From: a bacterium
GTDB lineage: Bacteria; Bacillota; Clostridia; Lachnospirales; Lachnospiraceae
DNA length: 64,000 bases
Assembly (NCBI GenBank): GCA_030539165.1
Contig: JAUNSO010000002.1
Coordinates: forward strand, 17,398-81,397
Direction: 5' to 3'
Shown: positions 47,188 through 54,855 of the stretch, piece after piece
How positions within the stretch are numbered: the stretch's first letter is position 1
How the letters are laid out: every line of letters starts with the position of its first letter
The notes under the pieces: model-generated
Databases searched by the model: none
What the model saw: only the letters and a program-made list of their open reading frames with translations
Told to the model about the DNA's origin: nothing
Made by a program: the position numbers and the translations under genes

Positions 47188-47829
47188 ATGAAAACAGCAG
47201 TTTTTTATTTTACTGGAACCGGGAATAATCTATATATAGCAAAAAAGTTACAGACAGGACTAGAGAACACCCACTTATATCCATTTTATTGTTTGGATGA
47301 GAATCCAGAATTGGTCAATCAATATGAGAGAATTATATATTGTGCCCCGGTGTATTATTCGCATGTCCCACCTTATGTGATAGATACATTAAACAAAATA
47401 ATCTATACATCTGAGAAAGAGATTATTACAATTGTGGCATGTGGTGGAAACCGAGGACATGCAATTGAAGATATTCGTGAAACAATCAGTATGTCAGGAC
47501 AAAAGGTAGTTGGTGAGTATATGATAGTACTGCCCGGTAATTATATTTTGTCCTACGGTGCATTTCCTAAGCTATATCAACAATTTACCAATTATTTAGC
47601 GGACAGAAAAATGAATGAAATCATTAGGAGGATAAAAAGCCACAGTATAGATGTACAGAAGAAAACGGGAATGTTTTATAAAAAGGAGAATGAACCAAGG
47701 CTTATGGAGGCAATTCATTCTTTTGAAAAAATCGGACAGCAGTATGAGATTGCAGAATCATGTGTCGGATGTGGGATATGTGTATTGAATATATTTAATA
47801 TACATTTGAATAACGACATAGGATTTTGA
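47188..47829 (+). CDS. EFR1-type flavodoxin/ferredoxin protein, truncated
   Basis: 213 residues. Flavodoxin-like N-terminus (FYFTGTGNNLYIAKKL, VYYSHVPPYVIDTL) then the start of a 4Fe-4S motif, CVGCGIC, after which the sequence leaves the family: the fourth cysteine, the second cluster and the last about 40 residues are missing. The frame runs instead into an A+T-rich tail (LNIFNIHLNNDIGF). Probably a decayed gene with no full iron-sulfur function. The ATG at 47188 follows AGGAG. Confidence 0.75.
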   Translation: MKTAVFYFTGTGNNLYIAKKLQTGLENTHLYPFYCLDENPELVNQYERIIYCAPVYYSHVPPYVIDTLNKIIYTSEKEIITIVACGGNRGHAIEDIRETISMSGQKVVGEYMIVLPGNYILSYGAFPKLYQQFTNYLADRKMNEIIRRIKSHSIDVQKKTGMFYKKENEPRLMEAIHSFEKIGQQYEIAESCVGCGICVLNIFNIHLNNDIGF

Positions 47830-47834
47830 GATAT

Positions 47835-47895
47835 ATTTGACGTGGGTCAAATAAAAATATATAATACTAATATAAACATTTGACGTGAGTCAAAT
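47835..47895 (+). promoter_or_regulatory. Twin palindromic operators around the promoter of the HipA-like gene
   Basis: Two copies of ATTTGAC-N4-GTCAAAT (47835-47852 and 47878-47895), 43 bp apart. The first copy contains TTGACG, followed after 16 nt by TATAAT (47860-47865), so the operators cover the -35 and lie downstream of the -10. This is the layout of an autorepressed toxin-antitoxin promoter. Confidence 0.85.
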
Positions 47896-47940
47896 ATAAA
47901 ATAAAATATGGATACCACATATTTACAGGAGGAGATGCGA

Positions 47941-48759
47941 ATGGACAATAAAGTTGTTAAAGAAAAGCAGGATTTAACATACTTAAAATGGTCTCATGCA
48001 CGTAACTCTAGTGGAACAGCAGGAACTTTATTAAAATCACAATTTACTCTTGATGGAAAGAAAATATATTATAAGTTATCGAACTTTGACAGCGAAAAGG
48101 GAATTATCGGCCATGAGAGTGTGAATGAAATTGTAGTAGACCGACTTCTTGATATCCTTCAGGTTTCACATTTGGAATATCAGCTCATTTACGCAGATAT
48201 TGATGTGGATGGAAGACGATACGCGACGTGGGTTTGTGCATCCAGGGACTTTAAAGAGAAGGGTGAATCAAAAGTTGCTTTAGATGATTATTTTGTTGTA
48301 AATCGTGAGGAAAACGAAACCCACTATGAGTTCTGCGTAAGGAATGGATGGCAGGAATATATCGACACGATGCTTGTGATTGATTATCTTATATTAAATC
48401 GTGATCGGCATGGTGCCAATATTGAAATTCTCAGAAATGCAAGAAAGAGGAGCATACGAATTGCACCACTATTTGATCATGGTTTGTCCTTGCTCTGTTC
48501 TTGTTTGACAGAAAAAGAAATTGAAGACTTCGATATTGCAGCAGATAAGCCATGTCAAAACTATATTGGTAGCAGATCTGCATTTGATAATTTAAAGTTA
48601 GTCAAGAGTCCAAATGTATTCAAAGGAAAATTAACTGAGTCGGACAAAGAAAATCTTTTTGCTGATTTAGAAAATGCTTTGTCACAAACCCATATGGATA
48701 AGATATGGGATATGATCCAGACGAGGTGGAAATATTATGAGAGTATTTGCAATTTATGA
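47941..48759 (+). CDS. Short HipA-like serine/threonine kinase (toxin candidate)
   Basis: 272 residues. A Gly/Ser-rich loop (SSGTAG, 23-28), candidate lysine IYYKLS (K45), GHESVNE (E59), catalytic NRDRHGAN (153-160), and metal-binding FDHG (178-181) follow the HipA kinase fold. The usual HipA N-terminal subdomain 1 is missing, as in split HipT-type or CtkA-type kinases. HipA kinases stop growth by phosphorylating targets such as aminoacyl-tRNA synthetases. AGGAGG precedes the ATG at 47941. The gene overlaps the next by 23 bp. Confidence 0.8.
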   Translation: MDNKVVKEKQDLTYLKWSHARNSSGTAGTLLKSQFTLDGKKIYYKLSNFDSEKGIIGHESVNEIVVDRLLDILQVSHLEYQLIYADIDVDGRRYATWVCASRDFKEKGESKVALDDYFVVNREENETHYEFCVRNGWQEYIDTMLVIDYLILNRDRHGANIEILRNARKRSIRIAPLFDHGLSLLCSCLTEKEIEDFDIAADKPCQNYIGSRSAFDNLKLVKSPNVFKGKLTESDKENLFADLENALSQTHMDKIWDMIQTRWKYYESICNL

Positions 48760-49561
48760 TAAGGATCTTGAGCGAAAAGAGGCCATTGGATATCTGTATT
48801 GTTATGATAGTTCGAATAGTTTTGTGATAGAACTATGTGAGGATATAGGTGAGTGGGAAGCTCCGCTTCTTTTTCAGGGACTGGTGAAGAAAGGAATCTA
48901 TACTGTTCCGAAGGATATATCATTGTTGTGGGTCAGAGAACGTGTGATTCCCAGTGGAAGACAAAACATAGGTATGATTTTAAAAAACGCCAAATTAAGA
49001 GAATACAATGAAAGGGCTTTACTTGCCTTATCAGATGGGAAATGTTCTCAGGACCAATGTATGATCACAGAAATATCGGAAAATGAAGTGCCAAAGAACA
49101 TTGCGAAGCGTATGGATTCAAATGTGTCGGAGTGCTTTTTATCAGAAGATGGACAGATTATTTGCCTATTTCGGGATTACATTACAAGCAAAATTAATTT
49201 GAATGTACTTGCAATAGAGGATAAAGATATACAACAGCTACTTAAGAGAAAAGAACTCCTGGAATCCGTAAGGGTAGGTGTTGGGGGATACAGCATAGCA
49301 TTTCAGGATTATGTTGAAATACCAAAGGAAGTCTTGAGAGAAAAACGGTGGATATTGCCAATTGGTGCGATGGATTTTTATCGGTTTGTGCAAAATAATA
49401 TTATAAGTTCTGTAAATGCATGTGAAAGCATGGGATGTTCAAAACAGAATCTGTCTTATTATGTAAAGGCTAATCGAATTGAACCGGTCATTTGCGGCTC
49501 AAAGGAGAATTTTTATACAAAGGGATCCATACAAAAATTAATGGATAATCATTCAAATTAA
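48737..49561 (+). CDS. HipA-kinase partner: HipA-N-like part and HTH-like tail (antitoxin candidate)
   Basis: 274 residues. The first about 110 residues (PLLFQGLVKKGIYT, RERVIPSGRQNIGMIL, LLALSDGKCSQDQCM) resemble the HipA N-terminal subdomain missing from the kinase. The last part (about 224-251, with SMGCSKQNLSYYVKANRI) looks like a helix-turn-helix. This would be one antitoxin that replaces HipB and HipS functions. It overlaps the kinase gene by 23 bp. Assignment rests on pattern and context; fold prediction would settle it. Confidence 0.65.
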   Translation: MRVFAIYDKDLERKEAIGYLYCYDSSNSFVIELCEDIGEWEAPLLFQGLVKKGIYTVPKDISLLWVRERVIPSGRQNIGMILKNAKLREYNERALLALSDGKCSQDQCMITEISENEVPKNIAKRMDSNVSECFLSEDGQIICLFRDYITSKINLNVLAIEDKDIQQLLKRKELLESVRVGVGGYSIAFQDYVEIPKEVLREKRWILPIGAMDFYRFVQNNIISSVNACESMGCSKQNLSYYVKANRIEPVICGSKENFYTKGSIQKLMDNHSN

Positions 49562-50431
49562 TCGTTACGAAAGAGGAAAAATATGACGTTTCAAGATTAT
49601 TTACAACATTATCTGTCTACTCCGGAGATTATTTATTTTGTTTTGGTGTCTTTGGGTGTAAATATAGTGATACATTTTATTCTGATTACAGCGGCAAAAA
49701 TAAAATCCGGTGCGTTTGAGAAGAAACATCGAAAAAAGATAATTGCAGACTCATATGAAGAGTATTCAGAGAGCTTTTACGAGCTGGTCTTTTCATGTAC
49801 ATCCATTTTACTGTTTATCAGTATCTATTTCTGGTTAGACCTTGATTATTTTGATCTGGAGAGAGAAGCCAGAGAAATCTGGCAGAAATATCAGGATATT
49901 CTGTTACTAGGATTTATTATTCTGAGTGCTGTATTGAATAGTATTGTGGATCGAATTCTGGTACCGATTCGTAAAATCAGTGATGAAAAAAGAAGCACAC
50001 TTCGTATGATGGGAATGCTATACATGATGATTATCTTTTTGTATATAAAATTCATCTACGAAGATAATAACTATGATACAATACTTTTTTATTTTCTGAC
50101 ATTGATGATTGGTCGATTTGTTTATTTTGATGCATCCGTCAAGGAGTTCGGTCAATCAATGAAACGACTTCTTTTTTCAGTTCCCATTTTATTGTTGGAA
50201 TTATTGACTACGGCGGTAGTTGCATTATATGGCTTCTCAACCAAATACCTTTTGCGTTCAAATGGGGTTGTCGGAAGTCTGTTTATTGCACATTTTTTCT
50301 TGATTGTGGAAATCTTTATTTTGATGAGAACAGGGATATTCAGACGTATCTGCGGGTGCAAGTGGAAGCAGAATAAGAAAGAAGCAGAAGATGTCTGGGA
50401 AGCAGAAGAAATGGAAGAAATAGAAGAATAG
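49557..50431 (+). repeat. Right copy of the 0.88-kb direct repeat
   Basis: Second copy of 44750-45633, same strand. The two copies enclose 3.9 kb with both toxin-antitoxin-like modules. A single homologous crossover between the copies would release a circle of about 4807 bp and leave one copy behind. Confidence 0.95.
49583..50431 (+). CDS. Unknown multi-pass membrane protein, copy 2
   Basis: 282 residues, near-identical to the 44776 gene. The changes I see are Ile to Thr and two conservative changes in the first 32 residues, a few in the C-terminal basic segment, and a three-residue gap in the Glu-rich tail. Both copies are intact. The 5' flank (ATTAATCGTTACGAAAGAG) is conserved but the downstream sequence is not: copy 2 runs into the tag remnant. 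Confidence 0.75.
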   Translation: MTFQDYLQHYLSTPEIIYFVLVSLGVNIVIHFILITAAKIKSGAFEKKHRKKIIADSYEEYSESFYELVFSCTSILLFISIYFWLDLDYFDLEREAREIWQKYQDILLLGFIILSAVLNSIVDRILVPIRKISDEKRSTLRMMGMLYMMIIFLYIKFIYEDNNYDTILFYFLTLMIGRFVYFDASVKEFGQSMKRLLFSVPILLLELLTTAVVALYGFSTKYLLRSNGVVGSLFIAHFFLIVEIFILMRTGIFRRICGCKWKQNKKEAEDVWEAEEMEEIEE

Positions 50432-50480
50432 CAAGAAAAGAGACAAGACATACCTGTATGCTGGGCATCAGAAGGGGGCA

Positions 50481-50678
50481 ATTCCACCAAGAAACGGCCT
50501 GTCCGACAGGATCAGTGACGATCTGCGAAAGAGAGGCCTGAAATACATGGGTTCTATTACCGTCTATTCACACCTGCAGGCATGTGGGATTATCAATGAT
50601 CATCTGGAGAGCTGTTTTCGATATCAGGAATTGATAGGACAAACAGATGCAGTACATAAACACAAAGACGGAGAGTAG
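50481..50678 (+). pseudogene. tag: 3' remnant of DNA-3-methyladenine glycosylase I (tag)
   Basis: An open 65-codon stretch ending at the stop 50676-50678 encodes the C-terminal end of Tag: LSDRISDDLRKRGLKYMG, then YSHLQACGIINDHLESCFRY. The zinc-binding His and Cys of the NDHxxxC block are present. The N-terminal two-thirds, with the other zinc ligands and the catalytic region, is absent; upstream sequence is island DNA. No start codon or ribosome site is seen, so it is a broken gene marking the right island border. Confidence 0.85.
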
Positions 50679-50684
50679 CAGCGG

Positions 50685-51422
50685 TTACATTTCCAGCTTG
50701 CAGCTATAATAATTACGATATTGAAGAGGTGTCATTCCTACGCATTTCTTAAATACACTGATGAAGTAGCTCTGGCTTGCAAAACATAAGGTCTCCGAGA
50801 TCATGGTAATGGAATACTCGGAATGCGTCAGCATATTTCTTGCAGTATCCAGTTTACGGTTTCTGATGTAATCGGAGATGGAATAGCCTGTTTCCTTTTT
50901 GAACAGACGGGAAAGATAACCCTCGCTTAATCCGGTAATGGAGGTCAGAGTATTTCTGCTGATGGAGGTGTGCAGATGATTGTATATATAGTCAATGCAC
51001 TTTGTAATCGGCAGAGAATAGATTTTTGCCGTGCGTAGTTTATACATCTGTGTTGTAAAGTATTGGATCATGTCATATTGGAGTGAGACCACCTCACTTT
51101 TAGATATACATTTATCTACTTTGTTAATATAGAGATCACTGGCATTGTATGCGAACTCATGCTCCAAGCCACCTTCTATACAGTATCGGGCAATCATCGC
51201 TGTGGCAATAACAAAGTGATATTTTATATTCTGCAGATAGTTTTCTGACAGACATCCCAATCCCGGCTGTTTGGTAAAATCGGCGTATTTTAATTGTTTG
51301 ATTTTCTCTAAATTTCCGGATTTTACGGAATTGTAAAAATCAAGCTCTTCTGTATAGGGCATATGATAGACGTTTTCTTCTCGCGTTACAAACAATCGAT
51401 AGTCTAATTCCTGTTCGTTCAT
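50685..51422 (-). CDS. AraC-family transcriptional regulator
   Basis: 245 residues. The C-terminal 100 hold the double HTH (HTSISRNTLTSITGLSEGYLSRLFKKETGYSISDYIR...SYFISVFKKCVGMTPLQYR). The N-terminal part has no recognisable ligand domain. GGAGG lies before the start. It is divergent from the MATE transporter with an 11-bp-arm palindrome between them, so it probably controls that gene. Confidence 0.88.
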   Translation of the reverse strand: MNEQELDYRLFVTREENVYHMPYTEELDFYNSVKSGNLEKIKQLKYADFTKQPGLGCLSENYLQNIKYHFVIATAMIARYCIEGGLEHEFAYNASDLYINKVDKCISKSEVVSLQYDMIQYFTTQMYKLRTAKIYSLPITKCIDYIYNHLHTSISRNTLTSITGLSEGYLSRLFKKETGYSISDYIRNRKLDTARNMLTHSEYSITMISETLCFASQSYFISVFKKCVGMTPLQYRNYYSCKLEM

Positions 51423-51452
51423 GATGACCTCCCTTTTCCGATATCATGTAAT

Positions 51453-51478
51453 AAATATATCATGAAAATGATATATTT
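51453..51478. promoter_or_regulatory. Palindrome between the araC-type gene and the MATE gene
   Basis: AAATATATCAT-GAAA-ATGATATATTT, perfect 11-bp arms, in the divergent intergenic gap. Candidate operator for the AraC-type protein, or a hairpin. Confidence 0.55.
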
Positions 51479-51569
51479 GTCATCATTATTATATATACTG
51501 ACCTGTATATAGGATATGATTGTTTTACATAGTAACAGATACATCATACAGAAGATGAAGAGGTACAAA

Positions 51570-52913
51570 ATGAAAGAGAAAACAAAATCATATGGCATCA
51601 GACTCATCAGCATAGCATTGCCGATTATCATCAGTAATTTAATCGGACAGCTGCAGATGATTATAGATAAGGTATTTCTGGGGCGATTAAGACTGGAATG
51701 TATGAGTGCAGTCGGTAATGCAGTTGGTCCCGTCTGGACAACCATGAGTACAATTTTTGCAATGACTTTAGGGGGAACCATATTGGTTTCTCAGGCGGTT
51801 GGTGCAGATGATGAAAAAAAGGCAAAGAGTATTATGGCATCTGTACTCAAATACAATAATATACTTGCGGTGCTTCTGTTTTTCTTCTGGATCTTCTGCT
51901 CCCGTCTTGTATTTACCGTTATGGGTGTGGATGAGAGCGTCATAGACATGAGCGTTGCTTATGCAAGATATTTTGCACCGATTTTCCTCATTACCGGAAT
52001 CAGTGCGTCTGTCACTTCAATGCTGCAGGTAAGCGAGAGGACAAAGATCATTGCTGTATCCGGCTTCGTCAGATCAGGACTGAATATCATTCTGGATTAT
52101 CTGCTCATTTTCGGCAAGCTTGGTCTGCCGAGAATGGAAGTTGCCGGTGCTGCACTTGCAACAACCATTGCGGAATACACAGGTGCCGCGGTAATTGTTT
52201 GTTATGCAATCTGTAAAAATGATTTGATTGTGAAGCCTGATTGGATGAGTATACTGCAGGCGAAGGGAAGTTATTATCTGACGGCTGTCAAAGTGGGAAT
52301 TCCGGCAGCTCTGGAGGAGTTTGCATGGAACTTTGGTAATCTGTTCCTGATTGTCATGTTGAATCAGGTAAGTGCTGTTGCTGCAGGAATCTATGCAATC
52401 ATTTTCTCCGTGGAGCTGATTCAGGTTGTGGTAGTGAATGGACTGGGACAAGCGACGATTACACTTTCGGGACAGGAAACAGGCAAGGGAAACAGGAGGG
52501 GTGTACGCAAGCTGGTTTCCATCTCACTGCTCTGGAGTCTTGGACTGGCATGTATAATGCTGATTTTGTTCATTGTATTTCCAAAAGAGATTATTGGCCT
52601 CTTTACGACCGATCAGAGTGTGATTGCAGCTTCCAAAACATATCTGTTAATCGTAGGAATCGACTTATTTCCAAAGGCAGCCAATATCATAATTGGCTCG
52701 GGAATCAGGGGCTTCGGAAATACAATGTGGATGTTAAAAACGCAGATTTTCGGCACTGTATTCGTGATATCCGTTTCAGCGATTCTGGTTCTGGTGCTGC
52801 ATGTGGGAATGTTGGGAATCTTTTGGCTGGTGGTTGCGGATGAAACAATCAGAAGTCTTCTGAATCTGTGGAAGCTGATGAAGGAAACGAAGAAAAATGA
52901 GGAGAACGTATAA
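51570..52913 (+). CDS. MATE family efflux transporter
   Basis: 447 residues, twelve hydrophobic helices. Starts with SIALPIIISNLIGQLQMIIDKVFLG, then the MATE repeats with AMTLGGTILVSQAVGADDEKKA and NGLGQATITLSGQETGKGN. It exports drugs or organic cations using H+ or Na+. The ATG at 51570 follows AAGAGG. Its stop overlaps the ybaK start. Confidence 0.93.
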   Translation: MKEKTKSYGIRLISIALPIIISNLIGQLQMIIDKVFLGRLRLECMSAVGNAVGPVWTTMSTIFAMTLGGTILVSQAVGADDEKKAKSIMASVLKYNNILAVLLFFFWIFCSRLVFTVMGVDESVIDMSVAYARYFAPIFLITGISASVTSMLQVSERTKIIAVSGFVRSGLNIILDYLLIFGKLGLPRMEVAGAALATTIAEYTGAAVIVCYAICKNDLIVKPDWMSILQAKGSYYLTAVKVGIPAALEEFAWNFGNLFLIVMLNQVSAVAAGIYAIIFSVELIQVVVVNGLGQATITLSGQETGKGNRRGVRKLVSISLLWSLGLACIMLILFIVFPKEIIGLFTTDQSVIAASKTYLLIVGIDLFPKAANIIIGSGIRGFGNTMWMLKTQIFGTVFVISVSAILVLVLHVGMLGIFWLVVADETIRSLLNLWKLMKETKKNEENV

Positions 52914-53401
52914 TGGCAAAGCAGGCAGAAGAAAAGACAAATGTTATGCGTGTACTGGACAGTAAGAAGGTCGTGTACAAACACTATTGTTATGCGGATA
53001 CAGATGCAGTCAGCGGCATGGAAGTAGCCGGAGTTCTGGGACAGAATCCGAATCAGGTATTCAAAACGCTGGTTACTACCGGTAAGACCAATGCGCACTA
53101 TGTATTTGTGATACCGGTGAATCAGGAATTAAATCTTAAGGCGGCGGCCAAGGCTGTTGGCGAGAAGAGTATAGAGATGTTAAAATCCAAGGATTTACTT
53201 GGACTGACAGGGTATATTCATGGAGGCTGTTCTCCAATTGGTATGAAGAAGTTCTTTACGACCGTCATTGATCAAAGCGCAGAGAATTTCGACACAATCC
53301 TTTTCAGTGCAGGTAAGATTGGATATCAGGTGGAAGTATCCCTTGCTGACCTGCAGAAGGTGATTCGATTTTCATTGGCGGCTATTACAGAATCTTTTTA
53401 A
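52913..53401 (+). CDS. ybaK: Cys-tRNA(Pro)/Cys-tRNA(Cys) deacylase YbaK
   Basis: 162 residues of the YbaK/EbsC fold: VFKTLVTTGKTNAHYVFVIPVNQELNLKAAAKAVGEKSIEML and GYIHGGCSPIGMKKFFTTVID. It removes mischarged Cys from tRNA(Pro). The start overlaps the MATE stop by one base. The 3' end overlaps the convergent corA gene by 17 bp. Confidence 0.93.
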   Translation: MAKQAEEKTNVMRVLDSKKVVYKHYCYADTDAVSGMEVAGVLGQNPNQVFKTLVTTGKTNAHYVFVIPVNQELNLKAAAKAVGEKSIEMLKSKDLLGLTGYIHGGCSPIGMKKFFTTVIDQSAENFDTILFSAGKIGYQVEVSLADLQKVIRFSLAAITESF

Positions 53402-54245
53402 TTTTAAATACAATCACACAGACGCCAATGACCACAAGGCTCAGAGCGATAACCCCAGGATAACCATTCTTTAGCTCAGGCATATTTCTGAAGTTCATGC
53501 CGTACCATCCGGTAATCAAGGTTAATGGGAAGAATATCGTGGAAATCAAGGTTAAGAACTGCATATTGTTATTCTGCTTAGCATCAACTGCTGCCTGATA
53601 GGCATCCCGCACCTGCTGTGCGTATTCCAGAAGATGCAGCGTTTTGTTCATCAGCCGTCCGGCACGATCAGAGACAGTACCGAAGTATTTTAGATGTTTC
53701 CTGTTAAAATAGCCATTTTCATCTTCTTCCAGTGCTTTGCCGACATCGGTGATTTCATCATAGTATTCGCGCAGTACCAGCAATTCACGTCGGATTTTCA
53801 TGAGCTCCGGATGTAGATTTTCCGTGTGGTTTTGCTGAATCTTTTCTTCAATTTCCATAAGAGATTTCTCTGTTTTAATCAAATACTCCGGATCATGGCT
53901 CAGAAATTCTACAATATAATGATAGAAGAATTTCTCCTTTGTTTCGAACTGCTCTTTTTTATTCTTTTCCATTCTCTCTATTAGCCGGGTCGAGAAACTG
54001 CTGTCATCTACAAGCACGATTTGATCTTTATTAATGAAAAAGGCGATATGAAATGGTGCGGATAATACATGATCAAGCTTGGGAATACAAAAAGTACCGG
54101 CAAGACATTCCTGCTGGGATTCTATCTTGCAGAAGCCGATCATAGATAAATCGAATGTCCCTTCAAATTCTATTCCATGTTCCTTTAATACCTCATTCAT
54201 ATGCTGTGAATCAGTTAATATCGGGGTAAAATATTCTTCACTCAT
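53385..54245 (-). CDS. CorA-family divalent cation transporter
   Basis: 286 residues: a cytosolic N-terminal part, a long helical segment (LRREL...TDVGKALEEDENGYFNRKHLKYFG), and two C-terminal membrane helices with the GMN selectivity motif (GWYGMNFRNMPEL). It moves Mg2+ or similar ions. The ATG at 54245 follows AAGGAG; an upstream start at 54278 has no such site. Confidence 0.9.
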   Translation of the reverse strand: MSEEYFTPILTDSQHMNEVLKEHGIEFEGTFDLSMIGFCKIESQQECLAGTFCIPKLDHVLSAPFHIAFFINKDQIVLVDDSSFSTRLIERMEKNKKEQFETKEKFFYHYIVEFLSHDPEYLIKTEKSLMEIEEKIQQNHTENLHPELMKIRRELLVLREYYDEITDVGKALEEDENGYFNRKHLKYFGTVSDRAGRLMNKTLHLLEYAQQVRDAYQAAVDAKQNNNMQFLTLISTIFFPLTLITGWYGMNFRNMPELKNGYPGVIALSLVVIGVCVIVFKIKKIL

Positions 54246-54336
54246 AGATGCTTTCTCCTTATGTAATAGATCAATCAAATTGATGCGTTTATCATATTAT
54301 ACCAAATTTTTCTTCATACGTGTTACCTGATTTGTG

Positions 54337-54365
54337 TTGACTGAATTAGAACCATATAGTACTAT
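54337..54365 (+). promoter_or_regulatory. Promoter and palindrome of the marR-type gene
   Basis: TTGACT, 17-nt spacer, TACTAT. The -10 lies inside the palindrome ATAGTACTAT (54356-54365), which a MarR dimer could bind. Confidence 0.55.
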
Positions 54366-54387
54366 TTGAAGCAGGAGGGACTGCAAT

Positions 54388-54813
54388 ATGAATACCAGAG
54401 GTGGTTTTTTAATCTCTCAGATTAAGCAGGTTCAGGGACGCCTGTTCGAAAGGTTGCTGACTGACGCGGGAATCAGTGACTTTAATGGTGCTCAGGGGCG
54501 TATTCTATATGTCCTATGGATGGAGGACAATCTGTCCATCGTAGAGATTGCTGCCCGGACAGGTCTTGCCAAGACAACACTGACCAGTATGCTGGAGCGT
54601 ATGGAGAGCAAAGGACATGTGAGAAGATGTTTTGACCGGGAGGATAAGAGAAAGGTCAGAATCTGTCTGACAGAGAAAGCAAAAAGTATGGAAGAGAAGT
54701 ACCTGGAAGTATCTGAACAGATGAACCGGATCTTCTATAAAGGATTTACGGATCAGGAGATTGTCGAATTTGATCATGAACTGGAGAGAATTCTTAAGAA
54801 TCTGGAAGAATAG
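54388..54813 (+). CDS. MarR-family transcriptional regulator
   Basis: 141 residues: winged HTH (NLSIVEIAARTGLAKTTLTSMLERMESKGHVRRCFDREDKRKVRICLTEKA). The dimer helices are at both ends. It may act on its own promoter, which contains a small palindrome, and possibly on the adjacent MFS gene in the convergent unit. Confidence 0.9.
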   Translation: MNTRGGFLISQIKQVQGRLFERLLTDAGISDFNGAQGRILYVLWMEDNLSIVEIAARTGLAKTTLTSMLERMESKGHVRRCFDREDKRKVRICLTEKAKSMEEKYLEVSEQMNRIFYKGFTDQEIVEFDHELERILKNLEE

Positions 54814-54850
54814 GTGAAATGGCAGGGTCAATGCATTTCACCTATTTTTT
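54811..54850 (+). terminator. Bidirectional terminator between marR and MFS genes
   Basis: TAGGTGAAAT/ATTTCACCTA (54811-54820/54835-54844) with a 14-base loop and T-tract ATTTTTT. The stem starts within the MarR stop codon. It lies between convergent genes. Confidence 0.85.
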
Positions 54851-54855
54851 ATCTT

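Noticed and set aside
44750..50431. Composite transposon bounded by insertion sequences
   Set aside because: The repeats encode a membrane protein, not a transposase, and have no terminal inverted repeats.
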